Below are positions 35,019-45,056 of a DNA stretch of 64,000 nucleotides, piece after piece; within the stretch, counting starts at the first letter, position 1, and the number at the start of each line of letters is the position of its first letter. This stretch comes from Aromatoleum toluclasticum ATCC 700605 (GTDB lineage: Bacteria > Pseudomonadota > Gammaproteobacteria > Burkholderiales > Rhodocyclaceae): the NCBI RefSeq assembly GCF_000378245.1, contig NZ_KB899495.1, forward strand, positions 1-64,000, written 5' to 3'. A program made the translations under genes and the position numbers. The notes below the pieces were generated by a model. It saw nothing but the letters and a program-made list of their open reading frames with translations, did not search any database and was not told the origin of the DNA.

Positions 35019-35933
35019 TCAGAGCGAGTCCCAGGCGGCGAAGTACTCGCCGCCGTCGAGCGGCGTCAGGAACGGGCGCATCGCGGGGATCGCGTTCTCG
35101 GCGATCGTCTGCAGCGACCAGCCGTCGCCGTAGGTCACCGAGCGGATCGGGCGCATCTGGTTGAACAGCATGATCTCGTTGCGGCGCACGCCGAAGATCT
35201 GGCCGGTGACATCCTTTGCGGCGTCGGAGATCAGGTAGGCCGCGAGCGGCGCGATCTTCTCGGGCGTGTTGAGCTTCGCGCGCTCGAGCCGCGCGGCCTG
35301 CTCCGGGGTCTTCGGCTCGATGCCCGCGAGCATGCGGGTGAAGGCCTGCGGGGAGATGCAGTTCGAGCGCACACCGAAGGCCTTCATGTCGAGAGCGATG
35401 CCTTTCGACAGGCCGATGATGCCGGCCTTGGCTGCGCCGTAGTTCGCCTGCCCCATCATGCCGACGACGCCGGTCGGCGACGTCATATGCACGAACGCGC
35501 CCGAGCCCTGCTCCTTGAAGAACGGCGCGGCGGCAACGGCGACGTAGAACGCGCCGCTCAGGTTCGTGTCGAGCACGAGCTTCCAGTCCTCGACGCCGAG
35601 CTTGTGGAACATCTTGTCGCGCAGCACCCCGGCATTGTTGACAACCGCGTCGATGCGGCCGAACCGCTCGACCGCGGTCTTGACGATGCGCTGCGCGCCG
35701 TCCGGGTCGGCGACGCTGTCGAGGCTTGGCGCTGCGACCCCGCCCGCCGCCTCGATTTCGGCGCAAACCTCCTTCGCCGGGCCTTCGCTGCGTCCGTCGC
35801 CCGACAGCGACGTACCGATGTCGTTGACGACGACCTTCGCGCCGAGCTGCGCGCAGTACATCGCGATCGCGCGGCCGATGCCGTTGCCCGCACCGGTGAC
35901 GACGACCACCTTGTCCTTCAAGCCATATTCCAT
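35019..35933 (-). CDS. Short-chain dehydrogenase of the 3-hydroxyacyl-CoA (HSD17B4/MFE-2) type
   Basis: A 304-residue SDR with the NAD motif GAGNGIGRA, the NNAG element, active-site Ser (MTSPTG) and YGAAK. The VVNDIGTSLSGDGRSEGPA stretch is typical of peroxisomal MFE-2-like dehydrogenases, which act with MaoC hydratases on (R)-3-hydroxyacyl-CoA. Together with the neighbouring MaoC gene it would do the hydration and oxidation steps. The ATG at 35933 fits the family start. Confidence 0.88.
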   Translation of the reverse strand: MEYGLKDKVVVVTGAGNGIGRAIAMYCAQLGAKVVVNDIGTSLSGDGRSEGPAKEVCAEIEAAGGVAAPSLDSVADPDGAQRIVKTAVERFGRIDAVVNNAGVLRDKMFHKLGVEDWKLVLDTNLSGAFYVAVAAAPFFKEQGSGAFVHMTSPTGVVGMMGQANYGAAKAGIIGLSKGIALDMKAFGVRSNCISPQAFTRMLAGIEPKTPEQAARLERAKLNTPEKIAPLAAYLISDAAKDVTGQIFGVRRNEIMLFNQMRPIRSVTYGDGWSLQTIAENAIPAMRPFLTPLDGGEYFAAWDSL

Positions 35934-35977
35934 TCCTGTATCCCCCGTTGGATGTGTGATGAATCGTGATGAATGGG

Positions 35978-37111
35978 TCAGGCGAGCGCTTCCTGGCCGA
36001 AACGGCGCAGGTGATGCCGCACGTCGCCGAACGACTGACCGATGACCAGCAGGCGCTTGGCGTAATGGCCGACCTTGCATTCGTCGGTCATACCCATCGC
36101 GCCGTGCATCTGGATCGCCTCGCGCGTGACCAGCCGCGCCGCGTTGCCGACCTGCACCTTCGCCGCCGAGACGAGCCGCGCGCGCTCGGCGGCGTCGCCG
36201 CCGTCGACCGCCATCGCCGCGACCCCGGCCATCGCGCGCGCCTGCTCGCACGCGATCAACATATCGACGAGACGGTGCTGCAGCGCCTGGAAGCTCGCGA
36301 GCGCGACACCGAACTGCTTGCGCACCTTCACGTAGTCGACGGTGAGTTCGAGCAGCGCGTCGAGCGCACCGACCGCTTCCGCGCACAGCGCGGCGATGCC
36401 GCGGTCGAGCGCCGCCTCGACGAGCGCGAGCCCTCCGCCGGCCTCGCCGAGCACGCGGTCGGCCGGCACGCGCACGTCCGTGAAGCGGAAATCCGCGGCG
36501 CGGCGCCCGTCGAGCGTCGGATAGGCGTGCAGGTCGACGCCGCGCGCTGTCGCGTCAACGAGGAAGAGCGTCACGCCGTCGCGATCTCCGGGCGCACCCG
36601 AAGTGCGCGCCGCGACGATCAGCGTGTCGGCGGCGTCGCCGTCGAACACCAGCGTCTTGCGCCCGTCGAGCCGGTAGCCGTCGCCGTCGCGCATCGCCTT
36701 CGCCGCGAGCGGCAGCGGGTCGTAGCGCGCACCGGGCTCGTCGAGCGCGATCGCGAGGCGTCGCTCGCCGCGCACGACGGCTGGTAGCAGCGCGTCGGCC
36801 TGCGCCGGCGTGCCCGCGGCGGCGACGAGGCCGCCGGCGAGCACGACCGTCGAGCAGTACGGCTCGCACGCGAGCGCGCGGCCGAGGCCTTCCATGACGA
36901 TCATGACGTCGACCGCCGACAGCTCGCTGCCTCCGTGCCCGGCCGAGAACGGCAGCCCGAGCAGGCCCATGTCGGCCATCAGCCGCCAGCGCTCGTCCAT
37001 GCGTGCCGGGGCGTCCGGGACGCCGCGCGAGGCGGCCGGGTATTCGTGTTCGCAGAACCGCTGCACCGCATCGCGCAACTGCAGCTGCTCGTCGGAAAGG
37101 GAAAAGTCCAT
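35978..37111 (-). CDS. Acyl-CoA dehydrogenase, small (beta-type) subunit
   Basis: A 377-residue acyl-CoA dehydrogenase-fold protein (MDFSLSDEQLQLRDAVQRFCEHEYP; YVKVRKQFGVALASFQALQHRL; QMHGAMGMTDECKVGHY). It pairs with the next gene upstream as in the heteromeric dehydrogenases PimD/PimC or the actinobacterial FadE pairs. FAD is bound between subunits and only one carries the catalytic base. The electron acceptor is presumably ETF. Confidence 0.88.
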   Translation of the reverse strand: MDFSLSDEQLQLRDAVQRFCEHEYPAASRGVPDAPARMDERWRLMADMGLLGLPFSAGHGGSELSAVDVMIVMEGLGRALACEPYCSTVVLAGGLVAAAGTPAQADALLPAVVRGERRLAIALDEPGARYDPLPLAAKAMRDGDGYRLDGRKTLVFDGDAADTLIVAARTSGAPGDRDGVTLFLVDATARGVDLHAYPTLDGRRAADFRFTDVRVPADRVLGEAGGGLALVEAALDRGIAALCAEAVGALDALLELTVDYVKVRKQFGVALASFQALQHRLVDMLIACEQARAMAGVAAMAVDGGDAAERARLVSAAKVQVGNAARLVTREAIQMHGAMGMTDECKVGHYAKRLLVIGQSFGDVRHHLRRFGQEALA

Positions 37112-37120
37112 CGCGTTCTC

Positions 37121-38314
37121 CTAGAGGCCGAGCAGCGCGCGCGCGGCGAGGTTGCGCTGGATTTCGTTCGCACCGCCGTAGATCGACAGCTTTCGCGAAT
37201 CGAGGAAGTTGGCCGCGAGCGCCGCGAGCTCGGGCTCGACCGGCGCCTCATCGGCGCGCTCGAGGAACAGCGCCTCCTCGACGAAGGGCACCGCCGCGGG
37301 GCCGGCAGCCTCGAGCAGCAGCTCGTAGATCGCCTGCCGCAGCTCGGTGCCGCGGATCTTCAGCAGCGACGCATCGACGCCGGGCGCCGCAGCGATCTGC
37401 GCACCGCTCAGCATGCGCAGCCCCATGTATTCGAGCGCCAGCAGCTCGACCTCGAGCGCGGCGATGCGCTCGCGCCAGCCCGGCGATTCGATCAGCGGAC
37501 GGCCGCCATCGCGCACCGTCGCGGCGATGCGCTTCAATCGCGCGAGCTGCTGCTTCGACGCGCCAACTCCGGCGATGCCGGTGCGCTCGTGCCCGAGCAG
37601 GTACTTCGCGTAAGTCCAGCCCTTGTTCACTTCGCCGATCAGGTTTTCGGCGGGGACGCGCACGTTGTCGAGATAGACCTCGTTGAGATCGTCGCCGCCG
37701 TCGATGCCGCGGATCGGCCGCACCGTGATGCCCGGCGTCTTCAGGTCGATCAGCAGGAACGAGATGCTCTCCTGCGGTTTGCCACTGCCGGTGCGCACGA
37801 GGCAGAACAGCCAGTCGCAGAAGTGCGCGTACGACGTCCAGATCTTGTGGCCATTGACGACGAAGTCGTCGCCCTCGCGCACCGCGCTCGTGCGCATCGA
37901 CGCGAGGTCAGACCCCGCGCCGGGCTCCGAAAAGCCCTGCGCCCACCATACCTCGCTCCTGCGGATCGGCGGCAGGTGGCGCCGCTTCTGCTCCTCGGAG
38001 CCGAACGCTATCAGCACCGGCCCGAGCATGTTGATACCGCTCGCGATGATGCGCGGCGCATTGCCGAGCAGCGTCTCCTCGTCGAAGATGTAGCGCTCGA
38101 CCGGCGTCCAACCCGGTCCACCGTGCTCGACCGGCCACGACGGCGTGATCCAGCCGCGCTCGTAGAGCTTCGCGTACCACGCGACATAGTCGTGCCGCTC
38201 GAGCCGTAGGCCGCGTTCGACCTTCCGGCGGACGTCCTCGGGCAGGCGCTCGCGCACGAAGGCGCGCACCTCCTGCCGGAAGCCTTCCTCTTGCTCGGAA
38301 AACTGGAGTTTCAT
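37121..38314 (-). CDS. Acyl-CoA dehydrogenase, large (alpha-type) subunit
   Basis: A 397-residue partner of the preceding protein, similar in size and sequence style to PimC (pimeloyl-CoA dehydrogenase large subunit). It shows WWAQGFSEPGAGSDLASM for FAD/substrate binding, VNGHKIWTSYAHFCDW, and a C-terminal LSIYGGANEIQRNLAARALLGL with the FAD-binding end. It starts ~50 bp after the acyl-CoA synthetase gene and 9 bp before the small subunit. A cyclic, dicarboxylic or branched acyl-CoA is a plausible substrate class. Confidence 0.9.
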   Translation of the reverse strand: MKLQFSEQEEGFRQEVRAFVRERLPEDVRRKVERGLRLERHDYVAWYAKLYERGWITPSWPVEHGGPGWTPVERYIFDEETLLGNAPRIIASGINMLGPVLIAFGSEEQKRRHLPPIRRSEVWWAQGFSEPGAGSDLASMRTSAVREGDDFVVNGHKIWTSYAHFCDWLFCLVRTGSGKPQESISFLLIDLKTPGITVRPIRGIDGGDDLNEVYLDNVRVPAENLIGEVNKGWTYAKYLLGHERTGIAGVGASKQQLARLKRIAATVRDGGRPLIESPGWRERIAALEVELLALEYMGLRMLSGAQIAAAPGVDASLLKIRGTELRQAIYELLLEAAGPAAVPFVEEALFLERADEAPVEPELAALAANFLDSRKLSIYGGANEIQRNLAARALLGL

Positions 38315-38361
38315 CGGTTCCCTGTCCCGTTGGTTGGATTCAGTGGGTCGACTTCACCGCT

Positions 38362-40485
38362 TCACAGCGGGTCGCACACGACGAGCGCGTCGAGTGCGAC
38401 GACGCGGTCCGGGTACGCGACCAGCGGATTGATGTCGATCTCGGTGACGGCCGGCGTCGTGCGCATCAGCGCGCCGACCCGCGCGACGACGCGCGCGACC
38501 TGCGCCATGTCGACCGCCGGCGCACCGCGCAGCCCCCACAGCAGCGCCGCGCCCTTGAGCCGGCAGAGCTCCTCGACGATCGCAGCCTCGTCGAGATCGA
38601 CCGGCAGCAGCCGCACGTCGGCAAGCGCCTCGATCCAGATGCCGCCGAGCCCGACGAGCAGCACCGGGCCCCAATCGGGATCGCGGCGCGCGCCGACGAC
38701 GAGCTCGAGCCCCTTGTCGGCCATCGTCTCGACGAGCATGCCGTCAAGCGCGAGACCGGGCCGTGCGCGAGCGACGCTGTCGACGACGCGCGCCCACGCA
38801 GCACGCAGCGCCGCCTCGTCGGCGAGTCCGACCGCGACGCCGCCCGCGTCGCTCTTGTGCGGCAACGCGGCCGCCTGCGCCTTGAGCACGACCGGGTAGC
38901 CGATGTCGGCGGCGATGCGCACGGCCTCGTCGGCGTCGCGCGCGAGCCGCCCGCACGGGATCTCTATGCCCGCCGCGGCGAGCCACTGCTTGCCGCGGTA
39001 TTCGGCGAGCGTGCCGCCGCCCCACGGCAGCGCGACGGTCTCGCCGAGCGCTGCACACCCGGCCCCGGGCTTTTGCAGGCGTGCGACGGCATAGCGCGCG
39101 ACGTGCGCCATCGCGCGCAGCGCGCGGTCCTGCGAGCGGAAGAGCGGCACGCCCGCGTCGCGCACCGCGTCGAGCAGCTCCGGCTCGAGCGGCGACTGGT
39201 CGCCAACGATGACGAGCACGACCGGCTTCGCCGCGCTGGCGAGCGCGGGCACGAGGTGGTTCGCGCGGTCGATCTGCGACACGCGCGCGCCGCCCACCTG
39301 CGACACGACGAGACTGCCGACGCCAGGATCGTCGAGCAAGCGGCGCGCGATCTCGCCCGGAACGGCCGGGCGGCCGACATGCACCGTCGTGACGTCGAGC
39401 GGGTTCTCGATCGCCGCATAGGCTGGCAGCGACTCGCGCAGAGCCTCGGCAGTCGCGGGCGCGAGCGCCGCGAATTCCAGTCCGACGTCCTCGCCGAGAT
39501 CGAGCGCGGTGTTCTTCAGCGCGCCCGACATCGTCATGAACGCCGCCCCGCCGGGGCATGGCGCCGGATAGCGCGACAGTACGGCTGCGGTGTCGACGAG
39601 CTCGTCGAGCGTGTCGACGAGCACGACCGCATGCCGTGCGAGCATCGTGCGCATCATCGCGAAGTCGCCGGCGAGCGCGCCGGTGTGCGACTGCGCGGCG
39701 TCGCGCGCGCGTTGACTCCGCCCCGTCGACAGCAGCACCAGGGGCTTGCCGAGCCCGCGTGCCCGCGCCGCGAGCGAGAGGAACTCGCGCGGCCGGCGGA
39801 TCTGCTCCAGGTACAGCGCGATCGCGTTCGTCGCGCCGTCGGTCAGGAGGTATTCGACGAAATCCTCGGCGCCGAGCACCGCCTCGTTTCCGGTCGAGAT
39901 CGAATGGCTGACCGGCTCGCCGCGCGCGAGCAGCGCGTCGCGGATCGTCGCGGCCATCGCGCCGCTTTGCGCTACGATCGCGACGCCCGCGCCCGTGGGC
40001 GCGCCGCAGCGCTCGAGCGGCTCGAAGGTGAGCGGCACTCCATCGACGTAGTTCGTGAGGCCCATGCAGTTAGGGCCGACGAGCGCGACGCCGCCGGCGA
40101 GCGCGGCCGCGGTCAGCGCGTCCTGCTGCGCCTTGCCCTCGTCGCCCGTTTCGGCGAACCCCGACGAGAAGATCACCGCCGCGTTCACGTTGCGCCGGCC
40201 GCACTCGGCGACGGCGTCGAGCACGCCGTTCTGCGGGATTGCGATCACCGCGACATCGACACCCCGCGGCAGGTCGGCGACGCGCTGGAAACACGCGCGA
40301 GCGCCGATCTCGCGCCGGTCGCGATTCACGAGGTGGATCTCGCCTCCGAAGCCGAAGCGCTCCAGATTCGCCAGCACGAAGCCGCCGAACGAGCGCGGCT
40401 CGGACGACGCGCCGACGATGGCGATCGAGCGCGGGCGCAGCAGACGCGCGACCACCGCAGCGCTATGCAGATTGCTTGTTGTCAT
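38362..40485 (-). CDS. NDP-forming acyl-CoA synthetase (acetyl-CoA synthetase/Pat-like family)
   Basis: A 707-residue protein. It has a CoA-binding Rossmann domain (SIAIVGASSEPRSFGGFVLANL), two succinyl-CoA-synthetase-like domains with the phospho-histidine segment QSHTGALAGD, and a C-terminal ATP-grasp domain (GYPVVLKAQAAALPHKSDAGGV; EIDINPLVAY). It makes an acyl-CoA from acid, CoA and NTP by way of a phospho-enzyme, or runs in reverse to gain ATP. First gene of the long minus-strand operon ending in ubiX. The ATG at 40485 is preferred over an upstream one lying in the operator region. Confidence 0.88.
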   Translation of the reverse strand: MTTSNLHSAAVVARLLRPRSIAIVGASSEPRSFGGFVLANLERFGFGGEIHLVNRDRREIGARACFQRVADLPRGVDVAVIAIPQNGVLDAVAECGRRNVNAAVIFSSGFAETGDEGKAQQDALTAAALAGGVALVGPNCMGLTNYVDGVPLTFEPLERCGAPTGAGVAIVAQSGAMAATIRDALLARGEPVSHSISTGNEAVLGAEDFVEYLLTDGATNAIALYLEQIRRPREFLSLAARARGLGKPLVLLSTGRSQRARDAAQSHTGALAGDFAMMRTMLARHAVVLVDTLDELVDTAAVLSRYPAPCPGGAAFMTMSGALKNTALDLGEDVGLEFAALAPATAEALRESLPAYAAIENPLDVTTVHVGRPAVPGEIARRLLDDPGVGSLVVSQVGGARVSQIDRANHLVPALASAAKPVVLVIVGDQSPLEPELLDAVRDAGVPLFRSQDRALRAMAHVARYAVARLQKPGAGCAALGETVALPWGGGTLAEYRGKQWLAAAGIEIPCGRLARDADEAVRIAADIGYPVVLKAQAAALPHKSDAGGVAVGLADEAALRAAWARVVDSVARARPGLALDGMLVETMADKGLELVVGARRDPDWGPVLLVGLGGIWIEALADVRLLPVDLDEAAIVEELCRLKGAALLWGLRGAPAVDMAQVARVVARVGALMRTTPAVTEIDINPLVAYPDRVVALDALVVCDPL

Positions 40486-40610
40486 TTCCCTAGTCACCGA
40501 AAGCCTCTCGAAACCGACTCGCGTCCTACGTCCGGCGGCCGTCCTGGGCGCCACCACCACGGCAAGCTGCAGTCGCAGCGACGCCGTTTTCATTATTCTG
40601 CAACAGCATT

Positions 40611-40637
40611 GTGGTATACACAAGATAATTTATTGTG
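40611..40637. promoter_or_regulatory. Operator region of the divergent gntR/acyl-CoA synthetase promoters
   Basis: GTGGTATACACA (40611-40622) runs into the palindrome CACAAGATAATTTATTGTG (40619-40637). The GTATACAC core recurs before the ABC ATPase gene (47248-47260) and before the second gntR (63115-63125). A second AT-rich promoter-like stretch (TTGGTATAATTAGTAC) lies at 40690-40705. Confidence 0.55.
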
Positions 40638-40731
40638 TTCCACGTGCAAACAATTGAGATCAACCGGTGTCGAATATTTTATCCAGACGTCTTGGTATAA
40701 TTAGTACTCTTCGCATTCGATTGGTCCCTTC

Positions 40732-41433
40732 ATGAGCCAGATCCGTAACCAGAAACCAAATCTCGCTTCGTCGATCCGCGACACGCTGCAGTCCGAGATC
40801 GAAAGCGGGAAGGTTCCGCCGGGCGCGTCGCTCGACGAGCGCGAGCTCGCCGCACGCTTCTCCGTGTCCCGCACGCCGGTGCGCGAAGCGCTGCAACAGC
40901 TTGCCGCGCAGAAGCTCGTGCGCATCACGCCGCGGCAGGGTGTCGCGGTCTCCCGCCTGTCGATCCCGCAGCTGCGGGACATGCTGGAACTGCTCGGCGA
41001 ACTCGAAGCCTTGTGCGCGAAACTCGCCGCGCGGCGTGCGTCGGAGGAGCTGCGTGCCGCTCTCGACGCGGCGCTCGCACACGGCCGGGCGATCGCTGGC
41101 GGCGCCGGCGACGCGGACGATTACAGCGACGCGAATCTGGAATTCCACGAGGCGATCTACGCCGGCAGCCGCAACGAGCTCCTCGCGCAGCAGGTGCGCC
41201 CGCTGCGGCGCCTGATCCAACGCTACAATGTCAACAACCGGCAACTGCATACCACCGTTCAGATCGAACGTTCGGTGGCCGCGCACGAAAAGATCGCACA
41301 GGCGATCCTCGCCGGCGACGAAGCGCTCGCTTACCGGCTGATGCTCGAACACGTGCCGGCCGGCGGCAGCGGCTTCTCGGAGTTCCTGTCGGCGCTGCCG
41401 GCGAGCCTGCTAGAGGAGACCGCCGCGGCCTGA
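40732..41433 (+). CDS. GntR-family regulator (FCD type), copy 1
   Basis: A 233-residue regulator with N-terminal winged helix (LDERELAARFSVSRTPVREALQQLAAQKLVR) and an FCD effector domain (NLEFHEAIYAGSRNELLAQQ with metal-binding His/Asp positions). It is clearly paralogous to the GntR at 63138, including the ending GFSEFLSALPASLLEE. It is divergent from the acyl-CoA synthetase operon and probably controls it by way of the GTATACAC-type site. Confidence 0.92.
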   Translation: MSQIRNQKPNLASSIRDTLQSEIESGKVPPGASLDERELAARFSVSRTPVREALQQLAAQKLVRITPRQGVAVSRLSIPQLRDMLELLGELEALCAKLAARRASEELRAALDAALAHGRAIAGGAGDADDYSDANLEFHEAIYAGSRNELLAQQVRPLRRLIQRYNVNNRQLHTTVQIERSVAAHEKIAQAILAGDEALAYRLMLEHVPAGGSGFSEFLSALPASLLEETAAA

Positions 41434-41489
41434 ACGCGCGTGACGGCGCAGCGCCGGACGTCGGCGCCGCCCGCCCCTTCCGTCTCCCG

Positions 41490-43073
41490 TCAGCGCTTGA
41501 TCCAGAACTGGCTCAGGTCCTGCCCGACGTAGTTCGTCGGCGCCGGGACGTAGCCCTGCAGCCTGGAATCGACGACCGTCGTGCGCCGGCCCCAGAACAG
41601 CGGCAGCGTGTAGCCCTGGGTCAGGATGTACTCCTCCAGCTGTCGGATCACCACCAGACGCTTCGCCGGATCGCCGATGCGCGACTGCTCCTCCATCAGC
41701 GTGTCGACCTTCGGGTCGTTGTAGCGCGCGATGTTCGCCGGATTCTTCTCGTGCGAGACGAAGATCGACCACTTCGCAGTCGGATCGTCGAGGTAGTCGG
41801 GCAGGTACTCGACCGCGAGGTCGAACTCGCCCGCACGGCGGCGCGCGAAGAATTGCGAATCCTCGACCTGCTCCTGCACCATCGTGACGCCGATCTGCCG
41901 GAACTGGTCGATCAGATAGACGCCGAGGAACGGCCACGGCTTGCGGTTCAGAAAGGTGAGCTTGAGGTTCGCCTGCCCGGCCTCGGCGAGGAGCCGCCTC
42001 GCCTCGGCGCGCGCCGCGTCGACGTTTCGGCCGAAGCCCGGCAGCTTTTCGAGCTCCGCGTTGCTGCGCGCGAACTCCGACCCGGGGCGCGCGAGGCCGC
42101 CGACGACGCTCAGCGTCGTCGAGCGCTCCATCGCCTTCGAGCCTTCCCAATGGTCGAGCGCGAGCGCGAGCGCCTTGCGCACGCGCGGATCGCGGAGCGC
42201 GGGCTTCTGGGTGTTGATCATCGCCATGAACAGCGTCGAGATCGCCGGATTCGCTTCGAAGATCTGCACGTCCTTGCCCCGAGTCGAGACGATGCGGTCC
42301 GCCTCGAGCGGCGAGACGCCGCGGAAATCGACCATCACTTGCCCCCCCGCGAGCGCGTTGACGGCGGACGGCGGCGTCAACGAAATCGCCTTGAAGCCGT
42401 CGAGATGGGGCAACCCAGGACGGAAATAGTCGGGGAAACGCTCGCCGACCCATTCGGCGCCGGGTGTGTAGGACACGAACTTGAACGGCCCCGTGCCCAT
42501 GACTTTCTTTGCGGGATAGGTCGGATCGCTCTTCAGCAGCGCTTCGGAATAGATGCAGCCGTACGGCTGCGCGAGCAGCGCCAGCATCGACACGTTCGGC
42601 TTCTCCAGCCGGAACACCACGGTACCTGCGTCGGGCGTCTCGATCGAGGCGACGTCGGCGAGCAGCTCCTTGCGCACCGACAGCACGCCTTGCGGCGGAT
42701 TGCGCATGCGCTCGAAGCTCGCGCGCACGTCGCCCGACGTCAGTTTGGTGCCGTCGTGGAACTTGACGTTGGGCCTCAGCTTGAACTCATACACCAGCCC
42801 GTCGGGCGACACGGTCCACGACTCGGCGAGATCGCCAACGACCTTCGGATAGTGTGCGGCGTCGATCTGAAGCAGCGTCGAGTAATGGGGAGCGACGCGG
42901 TACATCACGTTGAGCGAGCCCGCCGCGTGGCAGTCGAAGGTCGCCGGCTCGCCGAGCGAAACTGCGAACACGAGGTTGCCGCCGCGCTGCGGCGTCGCGT
43001 TGGCGAGCCCCTCGGCACTGAACAGGACCGCCGTCGCGGCCACCACCGCGCACACCGAACTTCTCACTTTCAT
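41490..43073 (-). CDS. ABC transporter solute-binding protein, family 5 (DppA/OppA type), copy 1
   Basis: A 527-residue periplasmic binding protein with a signal peptide ending near LANA. The family core is present (WTVSPDGLVYEFKLRPNVKFHDG, then LTSGDVRASFERM). Such proteins bind peptides, nickel complexes or other organic compounds. Permease and ATPase genes follow on the same strand, giving a full importer. A second, very similar copy lies at 52773. The ligand is likely the cluster's growth substrate. Confidence 0.92.
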   Translation of the reverse strand: MKVRSSVCAVVAATAVLFSAEGLANATPQRGGNLVFAVSLGEPATFDCHAAGSLNVMYRVAPHYSTLLQIDAAHYPKVVGDLAESWTVSPDGLVYEFKLRPNVKFHDGTKLTSGDVRASFERMRNPPQGVLSVRKELLADVASIETPDAGTVVFRLEKPNVSMLALLAQPYGCIYSEALLKSDPTYPAKKVMGTGPFKFVSYTPGAEWVGERFPDYFRPGLPHLDGFKAISLTPPSAVNALAGGQVMVDFRGVSPLEADRIVSTRGKDVQIFEANPAISTLFMAMINTQKPALRDPRVRKALALALDHWEGSKAMERSTTLSVVGGLARPGSEFARSNAELEKLPGFGRNVDAARAEARRLLAEAGQANLKLTFLNRKPWPFLGVYLIDQFRQIGVTMVQEQVEDSQFFARRRAGEFDLAVEYLPDYLDDPTAKWSIFVSHEKNPANIARYNDPKVDTLMEEQSRIGDPAKRLVVIRQLEEYILTQGYTLPLFWGRRTTVVDSRLQGYVPAPTNYVGQDLSQFWIKR

Positions 43074-43134
43074 GGTCTCCCCCTATGGTTTTGCAGTCCG
43101 TCATCGCGGACATCGACTTGCATGGCATCCGCCG

Positions 43135-44049
43135 TCAGTGGCGGAACTTCGGGTCGAGCGTGTCGCGCAGCGCGTCGCCCAGCAGGCTGAACGCGAACAC
43201 TGTGAGGCTGATCGCGAGGCCCGGAAAGATCACCGTCCAGGGCGCCTGCGAGAACGACTGCACCGCGACGCCCGACAGCATCAAGCCCCACGACGGCGTC
43301 GGATCGGTGACGCCGACGCCGAGGTAGGACAGCGCCGCCTCGAGCAGGATGGTCTGTGCGGTGAAGGCCGAGACCAGCACGAGCCACGGCGCAGCGAGGT
43401 TCGGCGCCATGTGGCCGAGTACGATGCGCGGGTGCGAGAAGCCCGCGGCGCGCGCCGCGTCGATGTAGGGCATCGTGCGCACCGTAAGCGCAGCCGCGCG
43501 GATCACGCGCGCGGCCTTCGGCATGTAGGGAATCGCCACCGCGAACATCAGGTTCGCGTCGATGCCGTAGATCTCGTGGCGGCCGAGCACCGCGGCGACG
43601 ATCAGCGCTAGGATGATCACCGGCAGCGACAGCAAGATGTCGACGAAGCGCTGCAGCACGGTATCGACCCAGCCGCCGAAGTATGCCGACGTCACTCCGA
43701 GCAGGCCCCCGGCGATGCCGCCCAGCAGCGACGAGCAGATGCCGAGGATCAGCGCGGTGCGCGCACCATAGACGAGCCGCGAGAAGATATCGCGCCCGAA
43801 CTCGTCGGTGCCGGCCCAGTGCGTGGCGTCGGGCGGCAGCAGCAGCTTCGCGAAGTCCGTCGCGAGCGGATCGTACGGCGCAACCCACACGGCGAACACG
43901 CCCGCGAACAGGATCACCAGGATGATCAGCGCGCTCGCGAGCCCCAACGGCTGCTCGCGAGCGAACCGCCCGATTCCCTTCAGCCACCTCAGCCCGCGTC
44001 GCCCTGCCGGGCGCGCCGCGCGCTCGAAAGGCACAGCCATCGCTTCCAT
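43135..44049 (-). CDS. ABC transporter permease, DppC type
   Basis: A 304-residue inner-membrane permease with about six helices. It has the DppC-type N-terminal segment (VAPYDPLATDF) and the EAA-like loop (YIDAARAAGFSHPRIVLGHMAPN) that contacts the ATPase. It lies 41 bp after dppB-like and ~60 bp before the binding-protein gene. The start at 44049 follows GGAGAG; the longer frame would overlap the neighbouring gene. Confidence 0.93.
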   Translation of the reverse strand: MEAMAVPFERAARPAGRRGLRWLKGIGRFAREQPLGLASALIILVILFAGVFAVWVAPYDPLATDFAKLLLPPDATHWAGTDEFGRDIFSRLVYGARTALILGICSSLLGGIAGGLLGVTSAYFGGWVDTVLQRFVDILLSLPVIILALIVAAVLGRHEIYGIDANLMFAVAIPYMPKAARVIRAAALTVRTMPYIDAARAAGFSHPRIVLGHMAPNLAAPWLVLVSAFTAQTILLEAALSYLGVGVTDPTPSWGLMLSGVAVQSFSQAPWTVIFPGLAISLTVFAFSLLGDALRDTLDPKFRH

Positions 44050-44089
44050 GTCGATCTCTCCGTTGATTGTGTCCGTCGGGTTCCCGCGT

Positions 44090-45043
44090 TCAGCGCAGGC
44101 GCACGCGCGGGTCAAGCGCTGCGTACAGCAGATCCGTCGCGAAATTGACGCTGACGAAGAACACCGCGAACAGCATCACCAGCCCCTGGATCAGCGTGAA
44201 GTCGTTCTGGCCGACGGCTTGGATCAGCAGCTTGCCGATGCCGTTGAGGTTGAACACCTGCTCGGTGACAACGAGCCCGCCGAGCAGGAACGCGAACTCC
44301 ATGCCGACCACTGTCACCGCGGGCAGCAGCGCGTTACCGAGCGCGTGCCGCGCGACGATGGTCGATTCGCGCACGCCCTTCGAGCGCGCGGTGCGGATGT
44401 AGTCCTCGTTGAGCACTTCGAGCAGCGACGAGCGCAGCATCCGCGCGATCATCGCCGACATGCGTGCGCCCACCACGAGCGCGGGCCAGATCAGCTGCGT
44501 GAGGTTGCCGAGTGGATCTTCGAAGAGCGAGATGTGCTCGATCGGCGGCCCCCACTCGAACACCAGCAGCAGGCCCAGCAGCACCAGCATGCCGAGCCAG
44601 AACGCCGGCACCGACAGCCAGGCGACCGTCAGGACGCGGATCGCCTGGTCAAGCCAGCTGCCGTGCGCGAGCGCCGACGCGATACCGAGCGGCACGGCAA
44701 TGACGATCGCAATGACGGTCGCCATCACCGCAACCTCCATCGTCACCGCGAGCCGGCTCGAGATCTCCTCGGCGACCGGGCGGCCGGTCCACATCGAACG
44801 GCCGAGCTCGAGGCGCACAAGCCCGCCCATCCATTCGGCGAACTGCTCGTGCGTAGGGCGGTCAAGGCCGAGGCGCGTGCGCTCGGCGGCGAGCACCTCC
44901 TCGGACACATTGCCCCCTTCGGCCAGATACTTCGCCTCGACGACGTCGCCGGGCAGCACGCGCAGCAGCAGGAAGATCAGCGCGGCCACGCCCGCAAGCG
45001 TGAGAACGAGCTGGAGCAGCTTGGCACCAAGATATCGCGGCAC
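44090..45043 (-). CDS. ABC transporter permease, DppB type
   Basis: A 317-residue permease with the DppB/OppB N-terminus (LLLRVLPGDVVEAKY), helices through the body and the coupling loop YIRTARSKGVRESTIVARHALGNALLP. It forms a heterodimer with the DppC-type protein. Thirteen bases separate it from the ATPase gene. Confidence 0.93.
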   Translation of the reverse strand: MPRYLGAKLLQLVLTLAGVAALIFLLLRVLPGDVVEAKYLAEGGNVSEEVLAAERTRLGLDRPTHEQFAEWMGGLVRLELGRSMWTGRPVAEEISSRLAVTMEVAVMATVIAIVIAVPLGIASALAHGSWLDQAIRVLTVAWLSVPAFWLGMLVLLGLLLVFEWGPPIEHISLFEDPLGNLTQLIWPALVVGARMSAMIARMLRSSLLEVLNEDYIRTARSKGVRESTIVARHALGNALLPAVTVVGMEFAFLLGGLVVTEQVFNLNGIGKLLIQAVGQNDFTLIQGLVMLFAVFFVSVNFATDLLYAALDPRVRLR

Positions 45044-45056
45044 GGATCATCTCCCG